Assembly: GCF_001638985.1 (NCBI RefSeq)
Contig: NW_017265137.1
Span: 202,755 to 247,754 of the forward strand
DNA: 45,000 nt
DNA from: Phycomyces blakesleeanus NRRL 1555(-)
Lineage: Eukaryota > Mucoromycota > Mucoromycetes > Mucorales > Phycomycetaceae
Direction of reading: 5' to 3'
The notes beneath the pieces are model-generated. The model worked only from the letters and a program-made list of their open reading frames with translations, was not told the origin of the DNA and did no database searches. The position numbers and the translations under genes were made by a program. Positions 32,596-43,605 of the stretch are shown here, piece by piece; positions within the stretch are counted from its first letter, which is position 1; every line of letters begins with the position of its first letter.

Positions 32596-34481
32596 TTAGA
32601 CCAAGTTGGAAGGATAAGCAAATCCCTCAATAGGAACAAAGCTTTCCTTGATAGAGCGAGTAGAGACAAAGCGGATCAAGAGAGAGGAACTGCCGGCCTT
32701 GTCATTGGTACCCGAAGCACGTCCACCACCAAAGGGCTGTTGACCAACCACAGCACCAGTGCACTTGTCATTGATATAAAAGTTACCCGAAGTGTTGCGC
32801 AACAGGTTAGAGCCGGCAACAATAGAATCACGGTCGCGAGCAAACAGAGCACCGGTAAGTCCATAAGGAGTAGTGTCACTGACCAACTTGCAAGTCTGGG
32901 CAAATTCGGCGTCTTCGTAGACGTAAATGGTCACAACAGGTCCAAAGATTTCCTCAACCAGAGTCTTTGCATCCTTCTTGGTCGTCAGGATGATAGTGGG
33001 CTCGATAAAGTAGCCGACCGAGTCATCACACTTACCACCCGCAATAATCTCAGTGCCCTTCTCAGCAGTGGCTGCGTGCTGAATGTACCCCTTGATCTTG
33101 TCGAATGCAAACTGACTGATGACAGGTCCACTAAAGTTCTCGAATTTCTCGACAGATCCCTGCTTGATCTTTGCGTGCTCGGCCAGCAACTCACGGCGGA
33201 AATCGGCAAACTGGGACTTTGGAACATAGACACGGCTACAGGCAGAGCATTTTTGGCCCTGGTACTCAAATGCGGCACGGATGGTCTGGAGAGCGGCGTG
33301 GCGGACACCGTCCTTGTCGAGACTAGGGTGCAGCATGTGGTAGTTCTTACCGCCGGTCTCGCCAACCACTCGGGGATAGGACTTGTAGATGTCGATGTTG
33401 TTGCCGATATCCTTCCACAGCTTGCGGAATACGTGAGTAGAGCCAGTAAAGTGAAGTGAGGCAAAGGAGGGGTTCGAAATGGCGGCCCCGACGATTTCCT
33501 CAGCAGGTCCGGGAACAAACTGGATCACACCAGCAGGTAAGCCGGCCTCGACCAGGATCTCGTAGACCAGGTAGTTGGAGTAGACCGCACCTGGCGAAGG
33601 CTTCCAGATCACAACGTTACCCATCAGAGCAGGGGCGGCAGGTAAGTTGCCACCAATGGCAGTAAAGTTGAAAGGAGAAACGGCCAGGACAAAGCCCTCC
33701 AGAGCACGGAACTCGGTTCGATTCCATGTTCCGGGCGAGTTCTTTGGGGGCTGCTGCTGGTAGATCTCTTCGGCATACTTGCAGTTGAAGCGCAAGAAGT
33801 CACAAAGCTCGGCAGCAGCGTCGATCTCAGCCTGCCAGATGTTCTTGCCTTGGCCGAGCATGGTGGCAGCCATGACCTTGTAGCGGTACTTGACGGCCAA
33901 GAGATCGGCGGCCTTGAGGAACACAGCCACGCGGTCGTTGAAAGGAAGGCTTTCCCAGCGAGCCTTGGCCTCTTCGGCACCCTCAATAGCCTTCTTGGTC
34001 AATGCGGCATCGGCTTCATGATACTTGCAGACGATCTTCTTGTGATCAGAAGGATTGACCTGAGTAGCAATCTTTTTGGTGAAGATCTAAAGAAAATAAT
34101 TAATTAATAAATATATGTATGTATGCATGTATGCATGTATGTGTATGCGCGCGTAAGTTTGTTTGCTTATTTGTTTTAGTTGACTATAATTCAACGTATT
34201 TTTAGATCCACACCTTTTCACCATTGATAACCACAGGGATTTCAACAGGACCATTTGCAATCATTTCCTTCAAGGCGTGTTCGATCTTGGCTCTTTCAGG
34301 AGATCCGGGAGCATAGTTGAGCTACAGAACAAATGAATGAAGCGCGTGAACAAAGGATGACGATTCAGAGATAAAGCCTTGAATCCCTCAAAAGAATTGT
34401 CTCGTTTTAATAGTGCCTACTAACCATAGCCTCGTTTTCGATGACGGGAAGCTTAAAGTGGGCAAGAGTTGGAGTGGCCAT
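32596..34481 (-). CDS. PUT2: Delta-1-pyrroline-5-carboxylate dehydrogenase (ALDH4 family)
   Basis: It oxidises glutamate semialdehyde/P5C to glutamate with NAD+, the last step of proline catabolism, usually in mitochondria. Three exons (34481-34425, 34321-34214, 34086-32596) give 551 residues, the usual length. Family motifs: VSPFNFTAIGGNLPAAPALM, FTGSTHVFRKLW, the general base in VVGETGGKN (E298), the nucleophile in EYQGQKCSACSR (C335), and EEIFGPVVTIYVYED. The C-terminus, QQPFGGGRASGTNDKAGSS, is intact. The N-terminus MATPTLAHFKLPVI is short and not a strongly basic presequence, so mitochondrial targeting is not obvious. Codon use in exon 3 is clearly GC-richer than in most genes here, which suggests high expression. 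The intron donors GTTAGT and GTGTGG are less common but keep the frame. Confidence 0.97.
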
Positions 34482-35507
34482 GATAGTAGCTGCGTGTGTA
34501 AATGGTTTGGGAAACTGAAAAAGAAGTGTAAATTATAGAAAAAGAAAAAGGTCTGGTAGGCTTTGCTTTCTTTCTTTCTTTCCCTTTGGGCCAACCATCC
34601 CCTATTTATCTGTTTTTCTTTTTTTTTTCTTTATTACGAATTGAGGTCCAATCCCAAGGCCCTCAACTTTCCCACGAGTGTGAATGTCCGCAATTTACTC
34701 ATGACGATAAGCGGGTCTATTTCTTGCGCTTATCGGGAATAGAACAAATGAATTGAGAAATCACATAAAAAAAAGAAAAAAAAAAAGGTAAAATTTTAAT
34801 GATAAAGTAATATAGTTGATCTCAGCTTGGCTTGGCTTTGCTTCACAGACACTTGCACATAGTAATACGTAGTGTAATGTGTTGACTGACGTTTTTGAGT
34901 TCCAACTATATACACACACACAATATATATTATGTATATGTATGTATTTTGTATCAAACCAAAAATTATTCGAGTTTTATTGTTATTGCTAATAAAACTC
35001 TTGTTTATCCTTTTTGGCTGGTTACTGAAATCATATAACTATATTTGTATATAATTTCCTGGAAGCCCTCTTCTGTTTCGTGGACATTTGTAACAAAATC
35101 AAACCTATTCGTCTTCTTGATTGAATTACCGAACCAGAGAATTCAGATGCCTTTTTAGAGAACTTGAACACAAAGGTAACACTTAACCTAGACATTAAAA
35201 CTGCATAAAATACGACTTGTATGCATATAGAAACTTGTCATAAAACAAGACACCAATGAGCCGCACTTTACGGAAAAAATAATAGTAATCCAGTTCGGTT
35301 TATTCTTATTAACAGAAAAGTATATTATTTGTTCTTTCTTGTACACGATCTGATCCGGGAAAGTCCTCAATGACAAAGATCAATAGATGTACGGATTGAT
35401 ATAGATTTTTATTTTTATTTTTATTTATATTTATATTTATACTTTATAATAAAGAAAAAAAAAAGACAAGATCAGCAAGATCAGCAAGAGCAACTAACAA
35501 CAAGTGC
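34482..35507. other. Intergenic region upstream of P5CDH
   Basis: No gene is seen. The proximal part has a long pyrimidine stretch and CCCAAGGCCC-like words; the distal part (35400-35450) has TTTTTA/TTTATA repeats and ends in the ATG9 3' region. The frame at 35376-35188 (-) has no support. Confidence 0.45.
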
Positions 35508-38500
35508 TTATGTAGATGCCGGGTTATTCAGAGTATAGAACTGGTTCAAAAGTCCTTTCATTCCAGGCTGTCTAATCACATCCTCTTCTTCATCCTCTTC
35601 ATCCTCTTCATCATACTCATCAGTTTTGAATACATGCTCTTGTTCCTGCCATCCCATTTGCTGGCTCCCAACAAAGGAGTCTCCTAAATGGCTTGGTACA
35701 ACCCCGGTAACGCCATACTTGTTCAACATCTTTGTCTTTCTGGATCCTCCTGTTGCTCCAAATCCTCCTCTTCCACCACCCAGGACACCACCCGGACCAC
35801 TCTGCTGGAATGCTGCTACCCGAGACAGATAAATAGATCCCATCTCATCATTGGGCACCCACTCGGGATTGTGGGTCTTGAAGTTCAAAAAACTCTTTTC
35901 CATCTTCCCGTCTCGACTCACAAGATGGTCATCATTCACTTGAGTAGGCGCACCAAATTTGACATTCCCGTGGCGTGCAAAGTCAAATTGAGCAAAGCTA
36001 CAAACATAGCCAGTTCCGTCCACATGAACCGTAAACTCTCTAAAGAAATCAACGATCGCTTCTGTTGATCGAGGCAGGGAGTATAAAAGAACCAGGGGTG
36101 TAAAGATTACACTGAGGACCTCTTGAAAGAACATCCCGACCTTGAAATCAAATAACTGACAGAATTGTGCCCGAACCTTTTTTTTTTTATAAAAGAGTTA
36201 GGAATTTTTTTTCTTCTATTTGTAATAAAGGACAATACTTTAATTTTTTTTTATTTTACCTCTTCTGTATGAAGTTTTCCTCGCCATTCAATAGGAAGGT
36301 AGTGAGTGTGTTCGACAACTTCGGCCAGTACTTTTTTGGGTTCAAATACCAAGTGCTCATCAGGTATCATTCCTCGAGCTACAGCAAAAACTGTACCAAA
36401 TATGCCCAGATAAAACAGAACGGTTCCATTTGGCGAGATTTCAAAATTCAGCAAGGCTTCTGAATCAAATAGAGTCAATAGACCCAGAACTCCCGCAAAT
36501 GCGCCCGCAACAAATGATACGAATCTATTATTCACAAGATAACCAAAAAAAATAAATAATAAAAAAAATTTGAGGGATGAGATAGGGAGAGAGAAAGAAA
36601 GAAGTAAAGCAAAGTTAAGAATTGAGATTTGAGTTTAGAGATTTGAGTGCATAGATATAGATAAAGGTACAGATAAAAAGATAGATAGCTAGATAGCTAG
36701 ATAGCTAGATAACTAATATCTTGCATTCAATCAACAGAAAAATACAAATTCAAATATGCACAAGTGCACAAATGTATGTCGATTGGTGACTTTACCTTGC
36801 TAACAAGACAGTCTTTTCTTTCGGAAACTGATTCAGATAACGATTTGCTGGTTCTAGACTTTGACAGAGTCGAGCATGGAAAAAGTGTGGTAACTCGTTA
36901 AATTCTCTAAACTTCCACTTTGCAAATGGGGTATACGCTCTTGAGCCAAGTTCAGATGGATTTTTGTGATACTCCTATACCAAATTGGTTTAATTTAATT
37001 TGATTTCATTTGTTTGTTTGTTTCAATGACAGTTGATTGTAATGACGATTTTAAACTTATTGAAACTTCATCATCTTTCTTTCTTTCTTTTTTTTTTTTT
37101 TTTTTGGTCTTGGTCTTGCTCACTCAATGACTCTTTTGACCATAGCTACCGTTCATTATCTTTAACGTTAAAGAAGAAGAAGAAGAAGTTCTTACCTCAA
37201 AATATCGAAAGACAAAAAATACAAATAAATAGACCAGGATAAAAGGTGCAAATACTAGGTTGACAATGCCCATAAATATAAATCGTTTCCGCAGACTAAA
37301 AAAAAAACATACACCACCAAAGAAAACAAAACAAAAATGATATTTATATTAGTTTTTCAACTTATTTTATGTTTCCTTTTTTAGTGCCTTTAATTTCTAG
37401 AATATAATATGTGTGTGTGTAAATATCACCTTACCCAGCTACAAGTAATGGTCGATTTTCTTGTTTCATAAATCTCTTTCGAATCTGACCTCGGGCATCA
37501 AACACATAGCTCTGAACACAATATGATAAGTTCCACTCCAGGTCTCGAGTAAAGATACGCTTGTGGCGAAGATAAGGTAATGGGATTGTCATGTCGAGTA
37601 CTTCTTTGTTGAATAGAGCAATCATATAGTTCTCTCGGCGCATGATGCGATTGGCTACTTCATGGACTGTGATTTTGACAGAAGAGCGCTCAGAGGTATT
37701 TGGGTTTGTATTACGAATTGCAATCATTCGCTTTACAACCTTGTCCCAAGAAACAGTTTGCATATCTTGCTACGACAACAGAGATAAAGGATTAGTTAAT
37801 TAAGTAATTAATTATTAATGTCAGCATCGTATAATATTGTATCATTATCATTCACACATATATATATATAAGTGTGTCCATTTTGTAATTCTTACGTCTG
37901 GAATTGTCAAGAGATGTAGATAAAAGTCATGAATTTCCATCAAACTTGATATATCCCACACAAATCTAACAGCCTGTAGTATCCACCAGATGACGAATAT
38001 AGTCAATACAAGAGCAATAGGAAACGGAAGGCTAGATAAATAAAATAAGAGAAGACAGTTGAGACATGATCATTGTCAGATGATGAACGGACGTTCTTTT
38101 GACTATTAAAACCGGAACTACTACTACTGCTACTACTACTGCTGCTGATACTAATCCCAAGTTGGTTTCTAAAAGTACTATAAAGAAATAGAAAATGATC
38201 ATACCTTAAAAGTCCTCCGAATGACACTACTTCTGATAGAGAATGATGACTAGGTATTGCTCTGTAATCAACACAGCCTATCAAGAACGTTGAAAAAGAT
38301 AACAAAAATGCAAGATGTCTTTTTGGCGGTTATGATAGTGTTGTACAGCAAAATAATAATAATATTAAAAAATCAATGACGAATATATAAAGATATATCT
38401 TTCAGTATCTGTTTTTTCTTCTTCTTCTTCTTCTTTAAGAGAACGAAAATAAAAAAAAATGACTTACAATAGGTTCAATAGTCTTCCCAGCAGAATACAA

Positions 38501-38874
38501 TATATTCCTTTGCCTTGATAATAATCATACACTCTTTGAAAAAAGACATCCATATTCTGTACATTTGTCCAGCGCCAGATTGCACGGTCATATGGTGACA
38601 TGTGATTCATAGTTGATTGTGGTCGGTCGTTTGGTGCTGGAGAGTCAAAGTCGGTGTCTTGTGAATAGTGTAGTGGATTTCCTCTATCAAGATAGTGGTG
38701 GTCTCTGCTGGCAGGTTGTTCCACTAGTAATGAGGCCGGAACTTCACCATCGGAATCATCGGAATCATCGCCATGGATAGGTCCGTAGTCATTATGATAA
38801 CCATGTTGCTGAACTGGACCAAGAGCAAGCTCTTCGTCTGATAGCTGAGAGTGAAGTAGTTTCGAAGTAGACAT
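35508..38874 (-). CDS. ATG9: Atg9, autophagy phospholipid scramblase
   Basis: Atg9 is the multispanning scramblase on Golgi-derived vesicles that seed the autophagosome membrane. Eight exons (38874-38468, 38318-38205, 38031-37896, 37769-37435, 37295-37196, 36974-36796, 36524-36260, 36176-35508) give 734 residues. The family order is clear: [92 protein letters not shown], the core [15 protein letters not shown], and the last conserved part [20 protein letters not shown] followed by [10 protein letters not shown]. The N-terminus is acidic ([10 protein letters not shown]) and the C-terminal tail has an Asp/Glu run, both probably disordered. Exons 2 and 8 use AAG acceptors; that of exon 8 follows an A run. 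The ATG at 38874 is the first in the exon. Confidence 0.97.
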
Positions 38875-39449
38875 GGTGGTTGCTCCCCTTTATGTATGTA
38901 CGTGTGTGTGTGAATAGATATATATATATATATATTCTTTTATTTATTTAATATTCTAATGAGGTTGGTGATAAACACAATTCAATAAATAAAAAAAAAT
39001 CAAGGTGGCATAAAGGAACAAAAAAAAACAAGAAGAAGAAAAGAAAGAGAGAGAGGAAGAAGGCAACAAAAAAAAGTAAGGGGTGCTGCGGTGTGTGAAT
39101 CCTTGATATGCAACTCTCCTCTTCTGCAACCAAAGAAAAAGTCCCTCCTCTCATCATCATCTATACAGTCACATTCTGGCTCTTTTGGCAAACTAGAATT
39201 AAAATTAAAATTAAAAAATTAAAATTAAAATTGAAATGCGAATTTGAAAGAGTTAAATAATTCTTTTTCTTTAAAAAAAGTTTTATATATGATAAATATA
39301 TATATATATTTGAATCAAAGATATATGTACCGGCTATGCTGAGTTCTGTTAGTTTCTTATGGGGATATTCTTGTACAAAACACTTTACGTTTGTCTCTTG
39401 AATGGCATACCTGCTGGCCTATATTACACCCGAGATCAAGATTTAATTA

Positions 39450-39480
<31 letters not shown>

Positions 39481-41223
39481 CACTTTTAATAATCTACAAC
39501 TAGTATACTACTCGTTGGCTTTGTTCTCTATATGCTTATATTCACAGCTCAAATAATTAAAAAGAGAAAAAGGGTAGATTTCAACTCAATTTTTTTTTAC
39601 GGAATAGATTGACAGGACACGGTTCCTCGTGTGTGTGGTCTAAACATACTCTAAATTAGTTTCTCTTTTTTTTGTGTTTTTTTCTTCTTCTATAAAGAGA
39701 TCCTTAGTGGCGGTCCTAGAATGATTTGTTATATCCCTGTAGATTGGGTTTATTAAATACAATGATAATGTAAATGTTCTTTTTTTTTATTGAACATAGT
39801 TATTACTTGGAGAATGATTCAAGATATTGAAGTGTTTGTAAGTAGTACATTGATTATTATTATTATTATTATTATTATTTTTAAAAAAAAGTTAATGAGA
39901 AAAGGATATTGGCAGAACTCCAGATAATTGATGTTAAAGAGAAATAAAGCTTCAAAATGTTTCAAAAAGAAATCAAAATTGACAAAACGATTAAAGTTGG
40001 CTAGAAAATACCCATTATTGATTTATAAGAGCTGTTACTTTTTTTGGGGTGGTTTTCTTCTTCTTCTTTTTCTTCTTTCTATTTCTTATATATAATTCAT
40101 ATGAGCTGATGGACAAGCACGAGGAAAAAATAATTGTGTATGTCTATTTCGAAATCCAGTCAAGCGGATCATCAAAGAGAGGATACTTATACTCACACAA
40201 ACGACGATTCTTAGTGGTTGAAGTGTACTTGTGTGTGAAAGTCTTTCTAAGGTTATGTATGTAGTTAGTAATAAGAAAACTTTAAAATAGGTACTTTTAA
40301 TATACGGATATTTGTTAAAGACTTATTTTACATGGAATATTCCAGTGGTAATTGTGTAAGTCTCAATAAAAGATACATAAAGTATCAGGTACTTTTAAAG
40401 GCTCAGGAATTCATTTCCGTTTTCTCATTCTCATATACACAATAACCAAAAAAAAATATTTCTTTCTTAAGCAGATTCCTATAGTTGACTTTAATGTATC
40501 TTGAGGTAATTATTGTCACAGAATGATGATATTGCTTTGTATACTCCATTATTCTTTTATTGTAATGAAATACAACACACAAGGTCAAGACACTTGTACT
40601 TAATTAAGGTTGTATATAGACCTTTAATCTGAACTCGAATATAGATATAAATATATATATATTTTCTTAATTTCTTTCTTGCTCTTAGACATTCCAAAGC
40701 TAATATTTTCCATAGAAAATTTATATTGTTCCAGTTAACTACTTGGTATATAGGTACACATATACATACGTCTACTATACAATGATGATGATGATGATGA
40801 TGATCTACTTCCAATTGAACACTTAAAAGTATATAATTCTATATTGATATATTTATATTTATATTTATATTTATACATCTTCATTTTGTTTGACCCCGAT
40901 CAAGGCACACAGACATACCTTAAATAGGTGCGTGTCGCACGCATAACCACCATTGGCACAAGAAGAAGCCAGAAATATGGTACCCTACACCTGTTATTTC
41001 TCTCTTTCTCTCTTTCTCTCTTATTCTCTCGTTACCTTTCCCTCTTTCCCTCACTCTCTCTTACTCTCTTTCTCCTGTACAATCCCCTTCCCCACACACT
41101 CCTTTCAACCACACTCCTTCAAATCCCTTTTTTATACTACGTACTCTGTCTTTTTATACATACACACTTACATACACAAATATAAATATAAATATAAATA
41201 TATATAAATATATATAGTTTACC
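38875..41223. other. Long divergent intergenic region between ATG9 and the Sel1-repeat gene
   Basis: These 2.35 kb contain TA, TTA and TTTATA runs, an ATG/ATC triplet run near 40780-40803, and long pyrimidine tracts just before the Sel1-repeat gene (41000-41160). Possible coding bits at 39191-39060 (-) and 40108-40264 (+) lack partners. No confident gene is present. Confidence 0.45.
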
Positions 41224-43184
41224 ATGTTTAAAAGAATGAATTTCGGATCAAAGAATCATCAGCCCGTACCTGACCCCTCATCATTGTCAATTCAGCAGTG
41301 CCATGATCCGAGGTAAATCACCATTACCTTTAGAGTCTAAAAGAAGACGAAGAAAAAAAAAGAGGGAGGTACTAACCATTAAGGAGGTGATTTATAAGAC
41401 GAATTTCACAGGCATCCATCAATTCCAATGTAAGATCAACTCAATCCAGTAGATTCATCTTTATTAATCCGGGATCTCATCTTTTTTTCTCTAGATTTCA
41501 TTCAATGAATCAAAATCTCAAGTAAGGATCAATTGAACCCTTTATTTTATTTTTCGAAAAAAATTATTACTATTAAATATTTATGTTATTAAAAGAGTTT
41601 GATCAATTCAAATTATACATACATACATGCACATAACTATGTATTTTATTTTTGCTTTGTTCTGCTTTGTTTCTCTATATAAATGTATTTAATTATTAAT
41701 GGGCTTACAGGATGAGCGAGCTTATTCTCATTATAATGGCCATGAGTCCCTTGTTGATCCAACTACAATTGGATTGTCACCTTCAAAAAGTCATCCTAGT
41801 CTCGGTTAGTATATTCAACCTTAGTGATTTCCAAATGTATAAATGTGTAGATGTATAAAAGTATAAATGACTACATATTCTGATATCTTCATCGTTGGCA
41901 TTCTTTAAATAGAACCCGCGTTCTATGGTATGGCGTTGCACCAAGCGAACCTCAGCCTCTCACACTCCTGAGATGGAGCTGGTCATGCTTCCTTCCCTTT
42001 TCCCCCCTTCTTCTTCTTATTCTCATACATCCTTTGTTCCCTTGTGAATGACTATAACTTACACCACAATTCTTTTGTTAGACTCTCACCGACCCAAATC
42101 TTCTTCCGCCACCTTACCACCCCTTATGATCCCCGAGACACCTGTGCCGACTCGCAGAGAAGGCCAGCCTCTCTTAACACCCGGCTTGAGCGACACCACC
42201 TCACCTAGTCTCAAGAACCGCTCTTCTTATTCGTCAGCTTCATCTTTCCAGGAACAAAAACATGTACCAACTATCAGCGAAGATGAATCTTGGGTTCAGC
42301 AGGGTATTCAGTTCCATGAAACCGGGCAACTCGAAAAAGCAACCAATTTGTTCCGTCAGGCTGCCCAGAAAGAGAACCCAATTGGTATGTTTCTCTACGC
42401 TGTGTCTCTACGCCATGGATGGGTAAGAAAGAAACTTTTTTTTTGTAAAACAAGAATAATAATAATAATATAGTGTACAGCTCTAAATTTGCTTTGTGTG
42501 TTTAATGTGCTAATATATCCATATAAATATAAATATATATATATATCGAACTTTGCACACAAAATCCTTATATTTTACTTTATTTTTGCTTCGGTTGTGA
42601 TTTTTCTTTTCGCTCAATAATTATCATGATTATTAAAATTGAAACATTCTCGTCCTTAGGGTGCCCAACGAGATGAATTCCTTGCATTTACCTATCTTCA
42701 GAAAGCTGCCGAGATTGCTATTCAGGATCTCGCTACACTTTCGGATGCTGCTTCAAAATCTGCCTCTAAGAATGAGCTGGTTATGGCCATTTATGAACTA
42801 GGTGTTTCTTTTCGTCACGGCTGGGGTGTAAGTCTATTAACTTCTTTCTTCCTTTGATTTTCTTTATTTGATATATTTATTTATCTATTTATCTTTGATT
42901 ACTTTTTTATCATTATTTATTTATTTATTTATTCTTATTGCACACCCACGTAGTGTAAGAAGAACAAGGAGAGAGCCGTACAATTCTTCACTATTGCCGC
43001 TGATCTCGGAGACGCAGACGCACAGAATGATCTAGCACATTGTTATTACCATGGACATGGTCTCAAAAAAGATCACTACAAAGCTGCTTATTATTATCGT
43101 AAAGCCGAGAAGCAAGGGCAAGGCATTATGGGCAACTCGTGGATCCACAAGAGCAAATATGATAAACCTAAACCTAAACATTAA
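41224..43184 (+). CDS. Sel1-repeat (HCP-like) protein, Nif1/Chs4-related
   Basis: Sel1-repeat proteins are TPR-like scaffolds; related fungal proteins regulate mitosis entry or chitin synthase. Best exon set: 41224-41312, 41399-41429, 41495-41521, 41711-41804, 41913-41927, 42082-42422, 42660-42827, 42954-43184, giving 331 residues. The N-terminal half is Ser/Pro-rich and probably disordered. Sel1-like repeats follow: VQQGIQFHETGQLEKATNLF, PIGMFLYAVSLRHGWGAQRD, YELGVSFRHGWGCKKNKERA and NDLAHCYYHGHGLKKDHYKA. The end, GQGIMGNSWIHKSKYD, is typical of this fungal family. The 15-nt exon 41913-41927 is optional: leaving it out also keeps the frame (326 residues). Exon 2 uses an AAG acceptor, chosen because it alone puts exons 2-4 in one frame. 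Confidence 0.87.
41913..41927 (+). other. Possible 15-nt micro-exon of the Sel1-repeat gene
   Basis: It lies between AAATAG and GTATGG inside an otherwise 277-nt intron. It would insert five residues (E)PAFY(D) without changing the frame, so it could be a cassette exon. Both splice sites look good but the exon is tiny. Confidence 0.45.
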
Positions 43185-43605
43185 CTTATATATATATATA
43201 TCAATTGTATTCCTTACCTCACCTTGACTTTATCTCTCGCTCTCTCACTTCCCCCTCCTCTTCATCTTCTTCTTCTTCTTCATTTTTATTGTTATTTTTT
43301 TTCTGTTATATTTTTTTCTCTTTCTTTCTTTCTTTCTTTCTTTCTTTTTATTATTCTTCTATTTTGTAAAGAGATACTTATTATAATAATAATAATTATA
43401 ATTTCAAATCTACACGGCATAATAATAATAATAATAGAAAAAGTATCGTTAAAAACAAGACGGTGTAATAACCTCTAAAGATCGAAATACGTCACGTGAT
43501 TATATCCATTTTTGGATTCTCTCGCTCTGCCATTTGTTCCTTTACTTTTCTATCTTTCTCCACTTTTTTTTTATTACAATCCCCTCCCACCTCCCCCCAC
43601 AAGCC
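43185..43605. other. Intergenic region with SPT20 promoter
   Basis: The first half is the 3' side of the Sel1-repeat gene with CTT and TTTC runs. The second half carries a CACGTG site and a C/T-rich stretch just before the SPT20 start codon. No gene is seen. Confidence 0.5.
43492..43499. promoter_or_regulatory. Palindromic TCACGTGA E-box upstream of SPT20
   Basis: The 8-bp palindrome is embedded in ACGTCACGTGAT, about 107 bp before the SPT20 start codon. CACGTG is the core site of Cbf1/USF-type bHLH factors, and the overlapping ACGTCA is a CRE-like half-site. Function is inferred from position and sequence only. Confidence 0.45.

Noticed and set aside
32740..33459. 239-codon plus-strand frame
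   Set aside because: It lies opposite the P5C dehydrogenase exon, whose family motifs are unambiguous; it is a GC-driven shadow.
38102..38170. Poly-Ser run in a 100-codon minus-strand frame
   Set aside because: It falls inside ATG9 intron 2; the frame reads through the donor GTATGA and the Ser run comes from an AGT/AGC repeat.
39000..39191. Minus-strand piece with PKEPECDCIDDDERRDFFF preceded by a TTCTAG acceptor-like site
   Set aside because: It looks somewhat exon-like, but I found no upstream start exon or downstream exon that joins in frame.
40049..40264. 71-codon plus-strand frame with ELMDKHEEKIIVYVYFEIQS
   Set aside because: It starts with a run of Phe from a pyrimidine tract, and has no splice partners or family match.
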